Positions 46,533 to 59,969 of a DNA stretch of 64,000 nucleotides are shown in pieces. The stretch lies in assembly GCF_004005935.1 (NCBI RefSeq), contig NZ_SACQ01000002.1, positions 496,001-560,000 of the forward strand, in the 5' to 3' direction. Each line of letters opens with the position of its first letter. Positions within the stretch are counted from its first letter, which is position 1. The notes under the pieces were generated by a model that was given only the letters and a program-made list of their open reading frames with translations, was not told the origin of the DNA and did no database searches. The translations under genes were made by a program, and so were the position numbers. This DNA comes from Neptunomonas marina. Lineage in GTDB: Bacteria; Pseudomonadota; Gammaproteobacteria; Pseudomonadales; Balneatricaceae.

Positions 46533-47327
46533 ATGGCCAAAATTCTGACCATCACTAACCAAAAGGGTGGAGTGGGCAAGACGACAACCTGCGTTAATTT
46601 AGCAGCATCACTTGCTGCAACTAAAAAGCGTGTACTACTGATCGATCTTGACCCGCAAGGTAACGCTACGATGGGCAGCGGGGTTGATAAGCACGAGCTT
46701 GAGACCTCCGCGTATGAATTGCTGACCGGACAAGCTGATGCTCAAGAGTGCATTATTAAAGGCTTGCCAGTTCACTATGATGTGATCGGTGCCAATGGAG
46801 ATTTAACGGCGGCCGAGGTAGAACTACTGCAACTACCTCGACGCGAGTTCCGTTTGAAAATGGCGCTGCAAAACATCGCCGATCAGTACGACTTCATTTT
46901 GTTAGACAACCCGCCATCGCTGAACCTGCTGACAGTGAATGCATTAGCTGCTTCGGCTGGTGTTATTATCCCTATGCAGTGTGAGTACTATGCATTGGAA
47001 GGGATTAGTGCGTTGATTGGTACGGTTGAGAAGATCAATAAACGCCTCAACCCCGAGCTTAAAATCGAAGGGATTCTGCGTACTATGTTTGACCCGCGCA
47101 TGAGTCTCACCAAAGACGTCTCAAGCCATCTAGTAGACTACTTTGGCGATAAAGTTTACCGTACGGTCATACCGCGCAACGTACGTCTAGCAGAAGCGCC
47201 ATCTCACGGCCTTCCTGCTCTTCTCTATGATAAAAACTCACGTGGCTCGCTCGCTTACCTTGCGCTTGCGGGTGAACTATCGCGCAAAACGGAAATGGAT
47301 CAGCGAACTGCTGAACTGGCTGACTAG
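46533..47327 (+). CDS. parA: Chromosome partition ATPase ParA (Soj)
   Basis: This is a 264-aa deviant-Walker ATPase that positions ParB-bound origins. The P-loop KGGVGKTT is at residues 11-18, with DLDPQGNATMGSG near 39 and LDNPPSLNLL near 128. It lies between rsmG and parB, the standard chromosomal position. The presence of a perfect parS at 5926 completes a ParABS system in this window. Confidence 0.96.
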   Translation: MAKILTITNQKGGVGKTTTCVNLAASLAATKKRVLLIDLDPQGNATMGSGVDKHELETSAYELLTGQADAQECIIKGLPVHYDVIGANGDLTAAEVELLQLPRREFRLKMALQNIADQYDFILLDNPPSLNLLTVNALAASAGVIIPMQCEYYALEGISALIGTVEKINKRLNPELKIEGILRTMFDPRMSLTKDVSSHLVDYFGDKVYRTVIPRNVRLAEAPSHGLPALLYDKNSRGSLAYLALAGELSRKTEMDQRTAELAD

Positions 47328-47338
47328 CAGGATATAAC

Positions 47339-48232
47339 ATGGCCAAAAAACGAGGACTTGGGCGCGGTCTTGATGCGCTACTTGGCGGAGTGAATAACCC
47401 TACCACGGACGCAGCTGAACCTGCATCAGAGGGCCTAGAGCAAGCGTTAGCCGACGCTTACCCTGAATTATCTGTCCATAAAGTCCAGCGGGGTCGTTAT
47501 CAGCCGCGCCGAGATATAGAGCCTGAAGCGTTGGAAGAGTTAGCGGAGTCTATTCGCGCTCATGGTGTCATGCAGCCGATTGTCGTTCGTCCCATCGAAG
47601 ATGCACGTTATGAGATCATCGCCGGTGAGCGTCGCTGGCGAGCAGCGCAGATGGCGGGTCTGGAAGTCATTCCCGCGGTTGTCAAAGATGTACCCGATGA
47701 AGCCGCGATTGCGATGGCGCTTATCGAAAATATTCAGCGCGAAAACCTCAATCCAATGGAGGAGGCGATTGCTCTACAGCGCTTACAATCTGAGTTTGAA
47801 TTAACCCAGCAACAGGTCGCCGATGCAGTTGGTAAATCACGCTCAGCTATCGCGAACCTGTTACGCTTGATTAAACTCACTCCCGATGTGCGCAAAATGC
47901 TGGAGTATGGCGATATTGAGATGGGTCATGCGCGTGCATTATTGGCACTGGATGGAGCGCTTCAGGTTGAAGCTGCGCAAGAGGTGACAGGAAAAGCGCT
48001 GTCGGTACGTCAAGCCGAAGAGCTTGTCAGACGTATCCAGGCCGGCGAGCAACCGCCACAGCAAGCGAAACCAGCACTACAAAATCCTGCACTGTCGCAA
48101 ATCGCCAGCGATCTATCTCGCCACTTAGCGACCAAAGTGGCAATCAATCAAAACGCCAAGGGAAAAGGAAAGATTACAATCAATTTCGATTCCGAAGAGC
48201 TACGTGATTCGATACTTAACTTGTTGAAATAA
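47339..48232 (+). CDS. parB: Chromosome partition protein ParB (Spo0J)
   Basis: This is a 297-aa CTP-dependent parS-binding clamp. The N-terminus KKRGLGRGLDALLGG is typical, the ParB/Srx CTP-binding motif GERRWRAAQMAGL lies near residue 96, and the HTH (TQQQVADAVGKSRSAIANLLRLI) lies near 155. The C-terminal dimer domain ends in KGKITINFDSEELRDSILNLL. It starts 11 bases after parA. Confidence 0.96.
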   Translation: MAKKRGLGRGLDALLGGVNNPTTDAAEPASEGLEQALADAYPELSVHKVQRGRYQPRRDIEPEALEELAESIRAHGVMQPIVVRPIEDARYEIIAGERRWRAAQMAGLEVIPAVVKDVPDEAAIAMALIENIQRENLNPMEEAIALQRLQSEFELTQQQVADAVGKSRSAIANLLRLIKLTPDVRKMLEYGDIEMGHARALLALDGALQVEAAQEVTGKALSVRQAEELVRRIQAGEQPPQQAKPALQNPALSQIASDLSRHLATKVAINQNAKGKGKITINFDSEELRDSILNLLK

Positions 48233-48330
48233 AAGAAATATAAAACACACTAGTTAAGTTTAATCAGGAAACACCCGCATAAACGTTGTGATCTGCGTTA
48301 ATACATTAGTGCAAAACCCGAAAACGCCGG

Positions 48331-48371
48331 TTGAGAATAGCGTGCGAAGTCCATATAATCGGCACGCTATT
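48331..48371 (+). promoter_or_regulatory. atp operon promoter embedded in an inverted repeat
   Basis: TTGAGA (48331-48336) and TATAAT (48354-48359) are separated by exactly 17 bases, a near-consensus promoter 66 bases before atpI. A perfect 10-bp inverted repeat, AATAGCGTGC (48336-48345) and GCACGCTATT (48362-48371), brackets the -10 box. The repeat could be an operator or cause a 5' hairpin in upstream transcripts. Confidence 0.7.
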
Positions 48372-48436
48372 TCGGATCTGTGTATCCAAAATTTGCATAA
48401 CATACAAAGACTGATGATGAGCTATCTGAGAAAGTC

Positions 48437-49697
<1,261 letters not shown>

Positions 49698-49721
49698 ATC
49701 CCAGTGTGAACTGGCATTTGA

Positions 49722-50024
<303 letters not shown>

Positions 50025-50092
50025 CTCTCGGATAGAAAATTCTTAATCTAAATCGAGTTACTACGTAATAACGAACCGCGAGAGGTAATGGC

Positions 50093-50563
50093 GTGAATAT
50101 TAATTTAACCATCATCGGCCAAGCTATCTCCTTCGCTATCTTCGTCATGTTCTGCATGAAGTATGTATGGCCACCTATCACAGGTGCCCTAGCAGAGCGT
50201 AAGAAGAAGATTGCAGATGGTTTGGACGCTGCTGAACGTGCTGAGCGTGACCTGCAATTGGCTCAAGAAAAAGCTGTTGCAAACATGCGTGAGAGCAAAG
50301 AGCAGGCAGCCGCCATCATCGAACAGGCTAATAAGCGGGCAAACCAATTGGTCGAAGAAGCTAAAGAGCAAGCGCGTGCAGAAGCAGAACGCATCAAGCA
50401 CGCGGCTGAAGCTGAAATCGAACAGGAAGTTAACCGTGCTAAAGAAGCTTTACGTGAGCAAGTAGCTGTATTGGCTGTTGCTGGCGCAGAGAAGATTCTT
50501 GAAGCATCGGTTGACCAGGCAGCCCACGCTAAGCTGGTTGATAAACTGGCAGCGGAGCTTTAA
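50093..50563 (+). CDS. atpF: ATP synthase subunit b
   Basis: This 156-aa stator subunit has one N-terminal membrane helix ([22 protein letters not shown]) and a long charged coiled coil ([22 protein letters not shown] onward). The start is GTG at 50093, after AGAGGTAATGGC. Confidence 0.96.
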   Translation: MNINLTIIGQAISFAIFVMFCMKYVWPPITGALAERKKKIADGLDAAERAERDLQLAQEKAVANMRESKEQAAAIIEQANKRANQLVEEAKEQARAEAERIKHAAEAEIEQEVNRAKEALREQVAVLAVAGAEKILEASVDQAAHAKLVDKLAAEL

Positions 50564-50575
50564 GCGAGGTTTACG

Positions 50576-51112
50576 ATGGCTGAACTCAATACAGTCGCTC
50601 GTCCCTACACGAAAGCTGCATTTGAATTTGCGTTAGAAAAGGGTGCGGTTGATCAATGGTCAACTATGTTGGCATCTGTTGCTGCGGTTTCAGTTGATGA
50701 AGCTATGGCACAGGTGCTGAACAACCCAGCAGTAACAACTGAGCAAAAGGGCGACGTTATCGTTGCTGTTTGCGAAAAAGTGCTAGATGAGTCTGGCAGC
50801 AACTTTGTACGTTTGCTGGCCGACAACAAGCGCTTAGCTTTGTTACCTGAAATTAGTGCGCAGTTTGAGCAGCTTAAAGCGATTCAGCAGAAGTCAGTCG
50901 ATATCGATTTGACGACTGCTTATGAACTGGATGAGCAGCAGCAACAAAAATTAACTCAGGCTCTCAGCGCGAAGCTGGGTCGTGACGTGAATATTACACC
51001 TGCGGTCGATAAATCGATTCTTGGTGGTGTAATCGTGCGTTCACAGGACCTGGTAATCGATGGCTCTGTTCGCTCGCGTTTAGCGAAACTAGCCGAAGCT
51101 ATGAAGTCCTGA
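50576..51112 (+). CDS. atpH: ATP synthase subunit delta
   Basis: This 178-aa stator subunit links b to the F1 head. The N-terminal helical domain (ARPYTKAAFEFALEKG) and the C-terminal block SILGGVIVRSQDLVIDGSVRSRLAKL are typical. It lies 12 bases after atpF. Confidence 0.95.
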   Translation: MAELNTVARPYTKAAFEFALEKGAVDQWSTMLASVAAVSVDEAMAQVLNNPAVTTEQKGDVIVAVCEKVLDESGSNFVRLLADNKRLALLPEISAQFEQLKAIQQKSVDIDLTTAYELDEQQQQKLTQALSAKLGRDVNITPAVDKSILGGVIVRSQDLVIDGSVRSRLAKLAEAMKS

Positions 51113-51127
51113 GTATGAGGAATAACC

Positions 51128-52672
51128 ATGCAGCAACTGAATCCATCTGAGATCAGCGAGATTCTCAAGAAGCGCATCGAAGAACTGGATGTGTCTTCTG
51201 AAGCCCGAAACGAGGGCACTATCGTCAGCGTATCTGATGGTATCATTCTGATCCACGGTCTAGCTGACGTAATGTACGGGGAAATGATCGAGTTCCCTAA
51301 TGGTATCTACGGTATGGCGCTTAACCTAGAGCGCGACTCAGTAGGTGCTGTAGTACTGGGCGATTACCAAAGCCTAGTCGAAGGTATGACTGCACGTTGT
51401 ACTGGTCGTATCTTGGAAGTACCTGTTGGCCCACAACTTCGTGGCCGCGTTGTTGACGCGTTGGGTAACCCAATCGATGGTAAAGGTCCGATTGAAACTG
51501 ATCTGACTGATGCTGTTGAAAAAGTTGCACCAGGTGTAATCGAGCGTCAAGGTGTAGACCAGCCTGTACAAACAGGTCTGAAATCAATCGACGCAATGGT
51601 TCCAATCGGTCGTGGTCAGCGTGAGTTGATCATCGGTGACCGTCAGATTGGTAAATCTGCGATCGCTATCGACGCTATTATCAACCAGAAAGATACGGGT
51701 GTTACTTGTATCTACGTAGCGGTTGGTCAAAAGCAATCGACTATTGCAAACGTTGTACGCAAGCTTGAAGAGCACGGCGCAATGGATCACACCATTGTTG
51801 TTGCTGCCGGTGCGGCTGATCCTGCAGCAATGCAGTTCTTGGCACCATACGCTGGTTGTACAATGGGCGAATACTTCCGTGACCGCGGTGAAGATGCACT
51901 GATCGTATACGATGACCTGACAAAACAGGCATGGGCATACCGTCAGATCTCCTTGCTGTTGCGTCGTCCACCGGGTCGTGAAGCTTACCCTGGTGACGTT
52001 TTCTATCTTCACTCTCGTCTGCTGGAGCGTGCTGCGCGCGTTAACGCTGACTACGTTGAGAAATTCACGAACGGTGAAGTGAAAGGCCAAACAGGTTCTT
52101 TGACAGCTCTGCCTGTTATCGAAACTCAAGGCGGTGACGTATCTGCATTCGTACCAACAAACGTTATCTCCATCACTGATGGTCAGATCTTCTTGGAATC
52201 TAGCCTGTTCAACTCAGGTGTACGTCCAGCGATCAACGCAGGTTTGTCTGTATCCCGTGTAGGTGGTGCAGCGCAGACTAAGATCATCAAGAAGTTGGGT
52301 GGCGGTGTACGTCTAGCTCTTGCTCAGTACCGTGAATTGGCTGCGTTTGCGCAGTTCGCATCAGATCTTGATGATGCAACACGTGCCCAGCTCGAGCATG
52401 GTCAGGCTGTAACTGAGCTGATGAAGCAGAAGCAGTATTCACCAATGTCTGTAGCTGAAATGGGCCTTAGCCTGTACGCTGCAAACGAAGGTTACCTGAA
52501 AGACGTCGAACTGAACAAAATCCTAGACTTTGAAGCGGCTCTTATCTCCTTCTTCAACAGCGAATACGCTGATCTGATGGGTGATATCAACCAGAGCGGT
52601 AACTACAGCGATGAAATCGCTGCGCAGTTCAAAGCTGGTATCGAGAAGTTCAAGTCAACGCAAACTTGGTAA
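51128..52672 (+). CDS. atpA: ATP synthase subunit alpha
   Basis: This is a 514-aa non-catalytic nucleotide-binding F1 subunit. The P-loop [11 protein letters not shown] is at 170-180, [22 protein letters not shown] near 285 is conserved, and the N-terminus begins with the short alpha helix. Length and order match the family. Confidence 0.98.
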   Translation: MQQLNPSEISEILKKRIEELDVSSEARNEGTIVSVSDGIILIHGLADVMYGEMIEFPNGIYGMALNLERDSVGAVVLGDYQSLVEGMTARCTGRILEVPVGPQLRGRVVDALGNPIDGKGPIETDLTDAVEKVAPGVIERQGVDQPVQTGLKSIDAMVPIGRGQRELIIGDRQIGKSAIAIDAIINQKDTGVTCIYVAVGQKQSTIANVVRKLEEHGAMDHTIVVAAGAADPAAMQFLAPYAGCTMGEYFRDRGEDALIVYDDLTKQAWAYRQISLLLRRPPGREAYPGDVFYLHSRLLERAARVNADYVEKFTNGEVKGQTGSLTALPVIETQGGDVSAFVPTNVISITDGQIFLESSLFNSGVRPAINAGLSVSRVGGAAQTKIIKKLGGGVRLALAQYRELAAFAQFASDLDDATRAQLEHGQAVTELMKQKQYSPMSVAEMGLSLYAANEGYLKDVELNKILDFEAALISFFNSEYADLMGDINQSGNYSDEIAAQFKAGIEKFKSTQTW

Positions 52673-52743
52673 GCGCTACTGCGTGATGGCCTGCTACTAA
52701 CATGAGGCAGGCCTTACTAAGTTAAGGTAATAAAGGCGGAACT

Positions 52744-53604
52744 ATGGCAGTCGGAAAAGAGATTAAGACGCAAATTGCGAGTATCGGTAGCACACGTAAG
52801 ATTACCAGCGCTATGGAAATGGTTGCTGCAAGTAAGATGCGTAAGGCTCAAGATCGCATGCAGTCTTCCCGCCCGTATTCTCGCAGTATCCGTGGCGTTG
52901 TTCAGCACTTGGCGAAATCCAAACCTGAATACAAGCACCTTTACATGGAAGAACGTGATGTAAAGCGTGTTGGTTTCATCGTTGTCGCAACTGATCGTGG
53001 TTTGTGTGGTGGTTTGAACGTGAATGCGTTTAAGCAAGCCGTACTTAGCATGAAAGAGTACAGCGACAAGGGTGTAGAGATTGATATCTGTGCACTGGGG
53101 TCTAAAGCGGTCACATTCTTTAAGAATTATGGCGGCAATGTAGTAGCAGCAAAAACTCATCTAGGTGATGCACCGCAGATGGAAGACCTAATTGGGTCTG
53201 TAAAAGTGATGCTGGACTCCTTTAGCAATGGCAATATCGATCGTCTGTTCATTGTATCGAATGACTTCGTTAATACGATGACACAGAAACCTACCGTAGA
53301 GCAGGTGCTGCCGTTACCGGCAAAGGACGACGACGAGCTGAATCACCACTGGGATTACATTTACGAGCCGGATGCAAAAGAGCTACTAGATAGCTTGCTG
53401 ACGCGTTACGTTGAATGTGTCGTTTACCAGGCGGTTGTTGAGAACAATGCTTGTGAACAAGCAGCACGAATGCTGGCGATGAAAAACGCAACAGATAACG
53501 CAGGCAACCTCATCGATGAGTTGCAGATGGTTTACAACAAAGCGCGTCAGGCAGCGATCACTCAGGAAATCTCTGAGATCGTTGGTGGTGCGGCTGCGGT
53601 TTAA
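52744..53604 (+). CDS. atpG: ATP synthase subunit gamma
   Basis: This 286-aa rotor shaft subunit has the N-terminal coiled-coil block [21 protein letters not shown] near residue 17 and DRGLCGGLN near 82, and it ends in [19 protein letters not shown]. It lies between atpA and atpD as usual. Confidence 0.97.
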   Translation: MAVGKEIKTQIASIGSTRKITSAMEMVAASKMRKAQDRMQSSRPYSRSIRGVVQHLAKSKPEYKHLYMEERDVKRVGFIVVATDRGLCGGLNVNAFKQAVLSMKEYSDKGVEIDICALGSKAVTFFKNYGGNVVAAKTHLGDAPQMEDLIGSVKVMLDSFSNGNIDRLFIVSNDFVNTMTQKPTVEQVLPLPAKDDDELNHHWDYIYEPDAKELLDSLLTRYVECVVYQAVVENNACEQAARMLAMKNATDNAGNLIDELQMVYNKARQAAITQEISEIVGGAAAV

Positions 53605-53629
53605 TGCGTTTAACGGGTTAAGAATTTAA

Positions 53630-55018
<1,389 letters not shown>

Positions 55019-55050
55019 GCGTCTGGTGACAACCTAAAGAGGTAAGAAAC

Positions 55051-55476
55051 ATGGCTATGACTGTTCATTGCGATATCGTAAGTGCTCAAGAAGAGATCTT
55101 CTCAGGCTTGATCGAGTTCGTATCCGTAACAGGTAGCCTGGGTGACTTGGGTGTATACCCAGGTCACGCTCCGCTTCTCACGGAACTGAAACCAGGCCCT
55201 GTCGAACTGCGCAAGCAGGGCGGCGAGCAGGATATTTTTTATGTTTCTGGCGGCTTCCTAGAAGTTCAGCCTAACAAGGTAACAGTACTTGCAGACTCTG
55301 CGTTGCATGCTGCTGATCTTGACGAAGCAGCGGCTCTAGAAGCTCAGAAACAAGCACAACAGGCAATTGGCGAAAAGCAGAGCGAGCTAGATTATGGCCG
55401 CGCTGCATCTCAGTTGGCCGAAGCAGCTGCTCAGTTGCGTACGGTTCAAGAGATTCGCAAAAAGCTTGGAAAGTAA
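55051..55476 (+). CDS. atpC: ATP synthase subunit epsilon
   Basis: This 141-aa regulatory F1 subunit has the N-terminal beta-barrel ([34 protein letters not shown]) and C-terminal helical hairpin ([22 protein letters not shown]). It is the last gene of the atp operon and is followed by a UUCG terminator. Confidence 0.95.
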   Translation: MAMTVHCDIVSAQEEIFSGLIEFVSVTGSLGDLGVYPGHAPLLTELKPGPVELRKQGGEQDIFYVSGGFLEVQPNKVTVLADSALHAADLDEAAALEAQKQAQQAIGEKQSELDYGRAASQLAEAAAQLRTVQEIRKKLGK

Positions 55477-55510
55477 CACTGACGTCGTCGAGTTACGACT
55501 CGCACAAAAA

Positions 55511-55535
55511 AGGCAGCTTCGGCTGCCTTTTTTTG
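55511..55535 (+). terminator. Intrinsic terminator of the atp operon
   Basis: AGGCAGC (55511-55517) and GCTGCCT (55522-55528) close a stable TTCG tetraloop, with a long T-run after it. Confidence 0.92.
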
Positions 55536-55841
55536 TTTGGCTTAATCAGCCTCGGCGTAGCGACGTGTTGCTGGGCTAACTTTCAGGGTTGTTGAACTTA
55601 TAAAGAAAAGGGAAGGCATAATCGGCGGGTTAAACGGACCTGTTGGCCTTCATATAGTTGCACTAAAGCATCTACACTCATCTAATCAGGTAGGCCGATA
55701 AGTAGTGTTAGCAAAGCTTGAGCAAAGAAAAACAGCACGAATGGTTGCGCATGCCGCGTACGTTTAAATTCCATTTACATCCGCTGTGATCTAGATTGTC
55801 CCTAATATCCTCTTAGTATAACGATTATTGTGGCGCGATCG
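55536..55841. other. Intergenic region between atpC and the TrmB-like gene
   Basis: About 305 bases carry no clear gene. A hairpin (TGTGGCGC at 55829-55836 with GCGCCACA at 55851-55858) surrounds the stop codon of the minus-strand regulator and may end its transcript. One tiny minus-strand frame, beginning MSVDALVQLYEG, has no support beyond its reading. Confidence 0.5.
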
Positions 55842-56582
55842 TTACAATAAGCGCCACAGTGTATCGAATATGATCTGTTGAGCGCCAGCAACCTCCTTTG
55901 AGTCGATAACCACCGCGGTGGGGTAGTTATTTGAAGCCAAAGAGATCACCGCACACTTCGGTGGGTAGATGGCAATATAGGCAGCATCGACTTTTCCTTC
56001 AGTTTTTATCCATTTTCGCTCTGATAACTTAGCATCTTCACCACCGTCTCCAATTGCAATCACCTGAACTTGGATTCCGCGTTGAATACGCTGAGCCGTA
56101 TAGTTGGGAAAGGGGCGGTAAAGGTGATCCCTGATAGGCTTAGAAGAGAAAACACAGTAGCGCCTCTCGGGCAGCGCAGAGACGCTGTTCAGAATATCCC
56201 GTAGCACAAACTCGATGCCATCATCGCCTTCATAGAACTGGACATTGGCGGCACTAAAATCGGGTTGTAGGTGCGTTAGCTCAGGGATAATGCTGGTTTT
56301 AAGCTTAGTAATGGCGTCGTCTAGCGACTGTTGGCGCTGCTCTGCTAGTTGGAGTAATACCTCTGGTGGTTGCGGAGAGAATAAACGCCGCTTGCCTTTG
56401 GGCAGGTAACTGACTAAACCTTTTTGTAGTAAGACTTTTAGGCAGTCGTAAGTTGTGCCTCGATTTATGTCTGCTTTTTCCGCGATGGCTCTTATCGGGC
56501 TCGGGCCCAGTGCGAGTAAGGCTCGATAAATGGAGACTTCGCGTTGACTCAGGCCAATGTTTTCAAGTGCTGGATAATGCAT
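55842..56582 (-). CDS. TrmB-family transcriptional regulator
   Basis: This 246-aa protein has an N-terminal winged helix (LSQREVSIYRALLALGPSPIRAIAEKADINRGTTYDCLKVLL at about residues 11-52) of the TrmB type, best known in archaeal sugar regulators. A helical linker follows, then a C-terminal domain (VQFYEGDDGIEFVLRDIL onwards) as in other TrmB proteins. It diverges from glmU, so control of amino-sugar synthesis is a reasonable guess, unproven. Confidence 0.82.
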   Translation of the reverse strand: MHYPALENIGLSQREVSIYRALLALGPSPIRAIAEKADINRGTTYDCLKVLLQKGLVSYLPKGKRRLFSPQPPEVLLQLAEQRQQSLDDAITKLKTSIIPELTHLQPDFSAANVQFYEGDDGIEFVLRDILNSVSALPERRYCVFSSKPIRDHLYRPFPNYTAQRIQRGIQVQVIAIGDGGEDAKLSERKWIKTEGKVDAAYIAIYPPKCAVISLASNNYPTAVVIDSKEVAGAQQIIFDTLWRLL

Positions 56583-56692
56583 TTGTCAAAATATTCCTGA
56601 CAATGAGTATTGTATAGATATCGGTTTGATATAGATTAGCCGTAAAGACCCTATTAATGTCAATAAATGCCCTTCAATCAAAAGTGAACAAC

Positions 56693-58051
56693 ATGACAAC
56701 GGATATTGTGATTCTGGCTGCGGGCCAAGGTAGCCGAATGAAGTCGGCGCTTCCTAAAGTACTTCACTGTGTTGGTGGTAAACCGATGGTGAAGCATGTT
56801 CTTGAAAACGCAGCAGAGCTTGGCAGTGTCCAGCCGCATGTGGTGATAGGTCATGGTGCGGAAAAAGTACGTGAAACGCTTGCCGATGCAGCGGTCACTT
56901 TCGCCCTGCAAACTGAGCAACTAGGCACCGGTCATGCGGTTGCGCAGGCACTGCCGGCGCTAGATCCTGCAGGTGTCTCACTAATTTTGTATGGTGATGT
57001 ACCGCTTACACGTTCAGAAACGATGGCTGAGCTGGTCTCTTCTGCGCAGAATGACAAGCTAGGATTGCTGACTGTGAAACTGGACAACCCCACAGGATAT
57101 GGCCGTATTGTCCGAGACAACGGCCGCGTGGTTGCCATTGTTGAACAGAAAGATGCCAATGCAGAGCAACTTGCCATCAATGAAGTGAACACGGGCATCA
57201 TGGCGTTGCCCAACCGTTGGTTGATTGACTGGTTGCCTCAGCTCTCTTCTGACAATGCGCAAGGCGAATATTACCTAACCGATGTGATCGCTATGGCATC
57301 GGAGCGCGGTATCGAGATCGAAACCCAGCACCCATCCTGCGAGCAAGAGGTACAAGGCGTCAATAACCGTGTGCAGTTGGCTGAGTTGGAGCGCTGGTAT
57401 CAAGCACAGCAGGCTGAGCAGTTAATGGTGAATGGTGCCACACTGGCAGACCCAAGCCGTGTTGATGTGCGAGGCCATGTCAGCGTTGCAGGTGACGTGA
57501 TCATCGATGTAAACGCCGTTTTCGAGGGTACGGTTGAGATTGGTAAAGATGTACAGATCGGCCCTAACTGCTATATCAAGAATGCGTCAATTGCAGCAGG
57601 TACGGTAGTTAAAGCGAATACTGTCATCGAAGACGCTGTCATTGGTGAGGCATGTGATATTGGTCCATTCGCCCGTATTCGTCCAGGTACTGAACTGGCA
57701 ACCGGTGCCAAAGTTGGCAACTTTGTTGAGACGAAGAAAGCAAAAATCGGCCCTGGCTCAAAAGTGAATCACCTTACCTATATTGGCGATGCCGAAATCG
57801 GCAGCAACGTAAACGTAGGTGCGGGCACAATCACGTGTAACTACGATGGTGTGAATAAATCTAAAACAGAGATCGGTGATGGAGCATTTATTGGCTCTAA
57901 TACGTCACTCGTTGCCCCAGTGAGTGTGGGAGCGGGAGCGACAGTGGGAGCCGGTTCTACGATCACAAAAAACATTGATGGTGATGAGCTTGCCGTCGCA
58001 CGCGCTAAGCAAGTCAACCTATCCAACTGGCAGCGCCCGGTAAAGAAGTAA
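56693..58051 (+). CDS. glmU: Bifunctional UDP-GlcNAc pyrophosphorylase/GlcN-1-P acetyltransferase
   Basis: This 452-aa enzyme makes UDP-N-acetylglucosamine for peptidoglycan and lipopolysaccharide. The N-terminal uridyltransferase has ILAAGQGSRMKSALPKVLH; the C-terminal left-handed beta-helix with hexapeptide repeats runs from about residue 245 and includes NFVETKKAKIGPGSK and GAGTITCNYDG. The ATG at 56693 fits family length; an in-frame ATG at 56657 adds 12 residues. Confidence 0.95.
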   Translation: MTTDIVILAAGQGSRMKSALPKVLHCVGGKPMVKHVLENAAELGSVQPHVVIGHGAEKVRETLADAAVTFALQTEQLGTGHAVAQALPALDPAGVSLILYGDVPLTRSETMAELVSSAQNDKLGLLTVKLDNPTGYGRIVRDNGRVVAIVEQKDANAEQLAINEVNTGIMALPNRWLIDWLPQLSSDNAQGEYYLTDVIAMASERGIEIETQHPSCEQEVQGVNNRVQLAELERWYQAQQAEQLMVNGATLADPSRVDVRGHVSVAGDVIIDVNAVFEGTVEIGKDVQIGPNCYIKNASIAAGTVVKANTVIEDAVIGEACDIGPFARIRPGTELATGAKVGNFVETKKAKIGPGSKVNHLTYIGDAEIGSNVNVGAGTITCNYDGVNKSKTEIGDGAFIGSNTSLVAPVSVGAGATVGAGSTITKNIDGDELAVARAKQVNLSNWQRPVKK

Positions 58052-58061
58052 GGAGTTAATT

Positions 58062-59888
58062 ATGTGTGGAATTGTTGGGGCTGCGGCAGAGCGTTCGGTA
58101 TCTGGTGTTTTATTGGAGGGGCTACGCCGTCTTGAGTACCGTGGCTATGACTCTGCCGGTATGGCTGTATGGAGCGGTGCCGAGATTCAGCGTCTGCGCC
58201 GTGAAGGTAAGGTTCAGGCGTTAGCTGATGCCCATGATGATACGCCGCTCACCGGCTCTACTGGTATTGCGCATACGCGCTGGGCTACCCATGGTAAGCC
58301 ATCAGAGCGTAATGCTCACCCGCACATGTCGGGTAGCGCCATCGCTGTTGTTCACAACGGCATTATTGAGAACTTCGAAGCGCTGAAAGCCGATCTAACG
58401 TCGAGCGGCTATGCGTTTAGCTCCGATACGGATACTGAGGTTATCGCTCACTTATTAGATCGTGCTATGCAAACTGGCTTGGATCTAACACAAGCTGTGC
58501 AGCAGATCGTTGCCTCATTGGAGGGTGCTTTTGCGCTGGGTGTAATGCACCGTGATAAGCCGGGTGAACTGGTGGCTGCACGTAAAGGTAGCCCGCTGGT
58601 AATTGGCGTAGGTATTGGCGAGAACTTTATCGCGTCTGACCAGCTTGCGCTGCTACCGGTAACGGATCGCTTTATGTTCCTAGAAGAGGGCGATATTGCG
58701 CTGCTGACAAAAGATGAAATCATCGTTTGGGATAAAGTGGGCGAACCTGCTGAGCGTGCGGTATCACAATATGAGCACAGCGTGACATCGGCTGATAAAG
58801 CAGGCTTCAAGCATTACATGCTCAAAGAGATCTACGAGCAGCCAGCGGTAACTCACGCGGCCTTTGAAGATCGCATCAAAGATGGCTTGGTTGACGAAAG
58901 TGCGTTTGGTGAACAAGCTGCAGTGATCTTTGATCAGGTTAAGCAGGTACAAATTATAGCCTGTGGTACCAGCTACCACGCCGGTATGATCGCAAAATAT
59001 TGGATGGAAGGTTTAGCGGGCATCCCATGTCATGTTGAGGTGGCCAGCGAATACCGCTATCGCCCTGTTGTGATTAGTGAAGGTACGCTGTTTATCTCGA
59101 TATCTCAGTCGGGTGAAACGGCTGACACCTTGGCTGCGTTGCGCGATGTGCAAGACCAAATACTGGCGAGCCTGACGATCTGTAACGTACCTGCGAGTTC
59201 TCTCGTACGTGAGTCGGATCTTAACTTGATGACAAACGCGGGCCCAGAAATTGGTGTTGCCTCAACTAAAGCGTTTACGACGCAGTTGGTCGGTTTGTTG
59301 CTGACTACACTGGTATTGGGACGCCGCTTCAAGCTGAGCCAAGAGAAGGAGCGTGAGATCGTTGCGTTGCTTGCGCAATTGCCGGGGCTGATGGAGCACG
59401 CTATTAAGATGGATGGCTCTATTGAAGAGATGTCCCAAGCGTTTGCCGAGAAAAACCACTCTCTCTTCTTAGGGCGTGGCACGCTCTATCCGGTGGCGAT
59501 GGAGGGTGCGCTGAAGCTCAAAGAGATCTCGTACATCCACGCTGAAGCCTATCCGGCGGGTGAGCTTAAGCATGGCCCTCTTGCCCTCGTCGATAAAGAT
59601 ATGCCTGTGGTCACAGTGGCGCCGCGTAACGAGATGCTGGATAAGCTGAAAGCGAACCTGCAAGAGGTGAGCGCTCGTGGTGGTGAGTTGTTTGTGTTTG
59701 CAGGTTGCTCTCAAGAGGTACAACCGGGTGAAGGTATCCATGTATTGGAGATGCCAGAAGTCCCTGAAGTGCTGGAACCGATCGTTTATACAGTGCCGCT
59801 ACAACTGCTTTCCTACCATGTTGCGGTACTCAAAGGTACGGATGTGGATCAGCCGCGTAACCTAGCCAAGTCGGTAACGGTTGAATAA
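58062..59888 (+). CDS. glmS: Glutamine-fructose-6-phosphate aminotransferase
   Basis: This 608-aa enzyme makes glucosamine-6-phosphate, the first step to UDP-GlcNAc. The N-terminal CGIVG carries the catalytic cysteine of the glutamine amidotransferase; two SIS domains follow (IACGTSYHAGMIAKYWME near residue 298; SLFLGRGTLYPVAMEGALKLKE near 467), ending DQPRNLAKSVTVE. It starts 10 bases after glmU and ends in a strong terminator. Confidence 0.97.
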   Translation: MCGIVGAAAERSVSGVLLEGLRRLEYRGYDSAGMAVWSGAEIQRLRREGKVQALADAHDDTPLTGSTGIAHTRWATHGKPSERNAHPHMSGSAIAVVHNGIIENFEALKADLTSSGYAFSSDTDTEVIAHLLDRAMQTGLDLTQAVQQIVASLEGAFALGVMHRDKPGELVAARKGSPLVIGVGIGENFIASDQLALLPVTDRFMFLEEGDIALLTKDEIIVWDKVGEPAERAVSQYEHSVTSADKAGFKHYMLKEIYEQPAVTHAAFEDRIKDGLVDESAFGEQAAVIFDQVKQVQIIACGTSYHAGMIAKYWMEGLAGIPCHVEVASEYRYRPVVISEGTLFISISQSGETADTLAALRDVQDQILASLTICNVPASSLVRESDLNLMTNAGPEIGVASTKAFTTQLVGLLLTTLVLGRRFKLSQEKEREIVALLAQLPGLMEHAIKMDGSIEEMSQAFAEKNHSLFLGRGTLYPVAMEGALKLKEISYIHAEAYPAGELKHGPLALVDKDMPVVTVAPRNEMLDKLKANLQEVSARGGELFVFAGCSQEVQPGEGIHVLEMPEVPEVLEPIVYTVPLQLLSYHVAVLKGTDVDQPRNLAKSVTVE

Positions 59889-59914
59889 ACCTTAGCAATG
59901 TAACCTTTGCTTTA

Positions 59915-59950
59915 AGCCCCCTAAGTGATCACCGCTTAGGGGGCTTTTTC
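59915..59950 (+). terminator. Intrinsic terminator of glmU-glmS
   Basis: AGCCCCCTAAG (59915-59925) pairs perfectly with CTTAGGGGGCT (59935-59945), followed by five T. The long 11-bp stem is strong. Confidence 0.88.
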
Positions 59951-59969
59951 GTGAGCTTCCCTCAGCACC

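Noticed and set aside
51584-52129. 181-codon minus-strand frame under atpA
   Set aside because: It is antisense to atpA and arises from codon bias; no family features.
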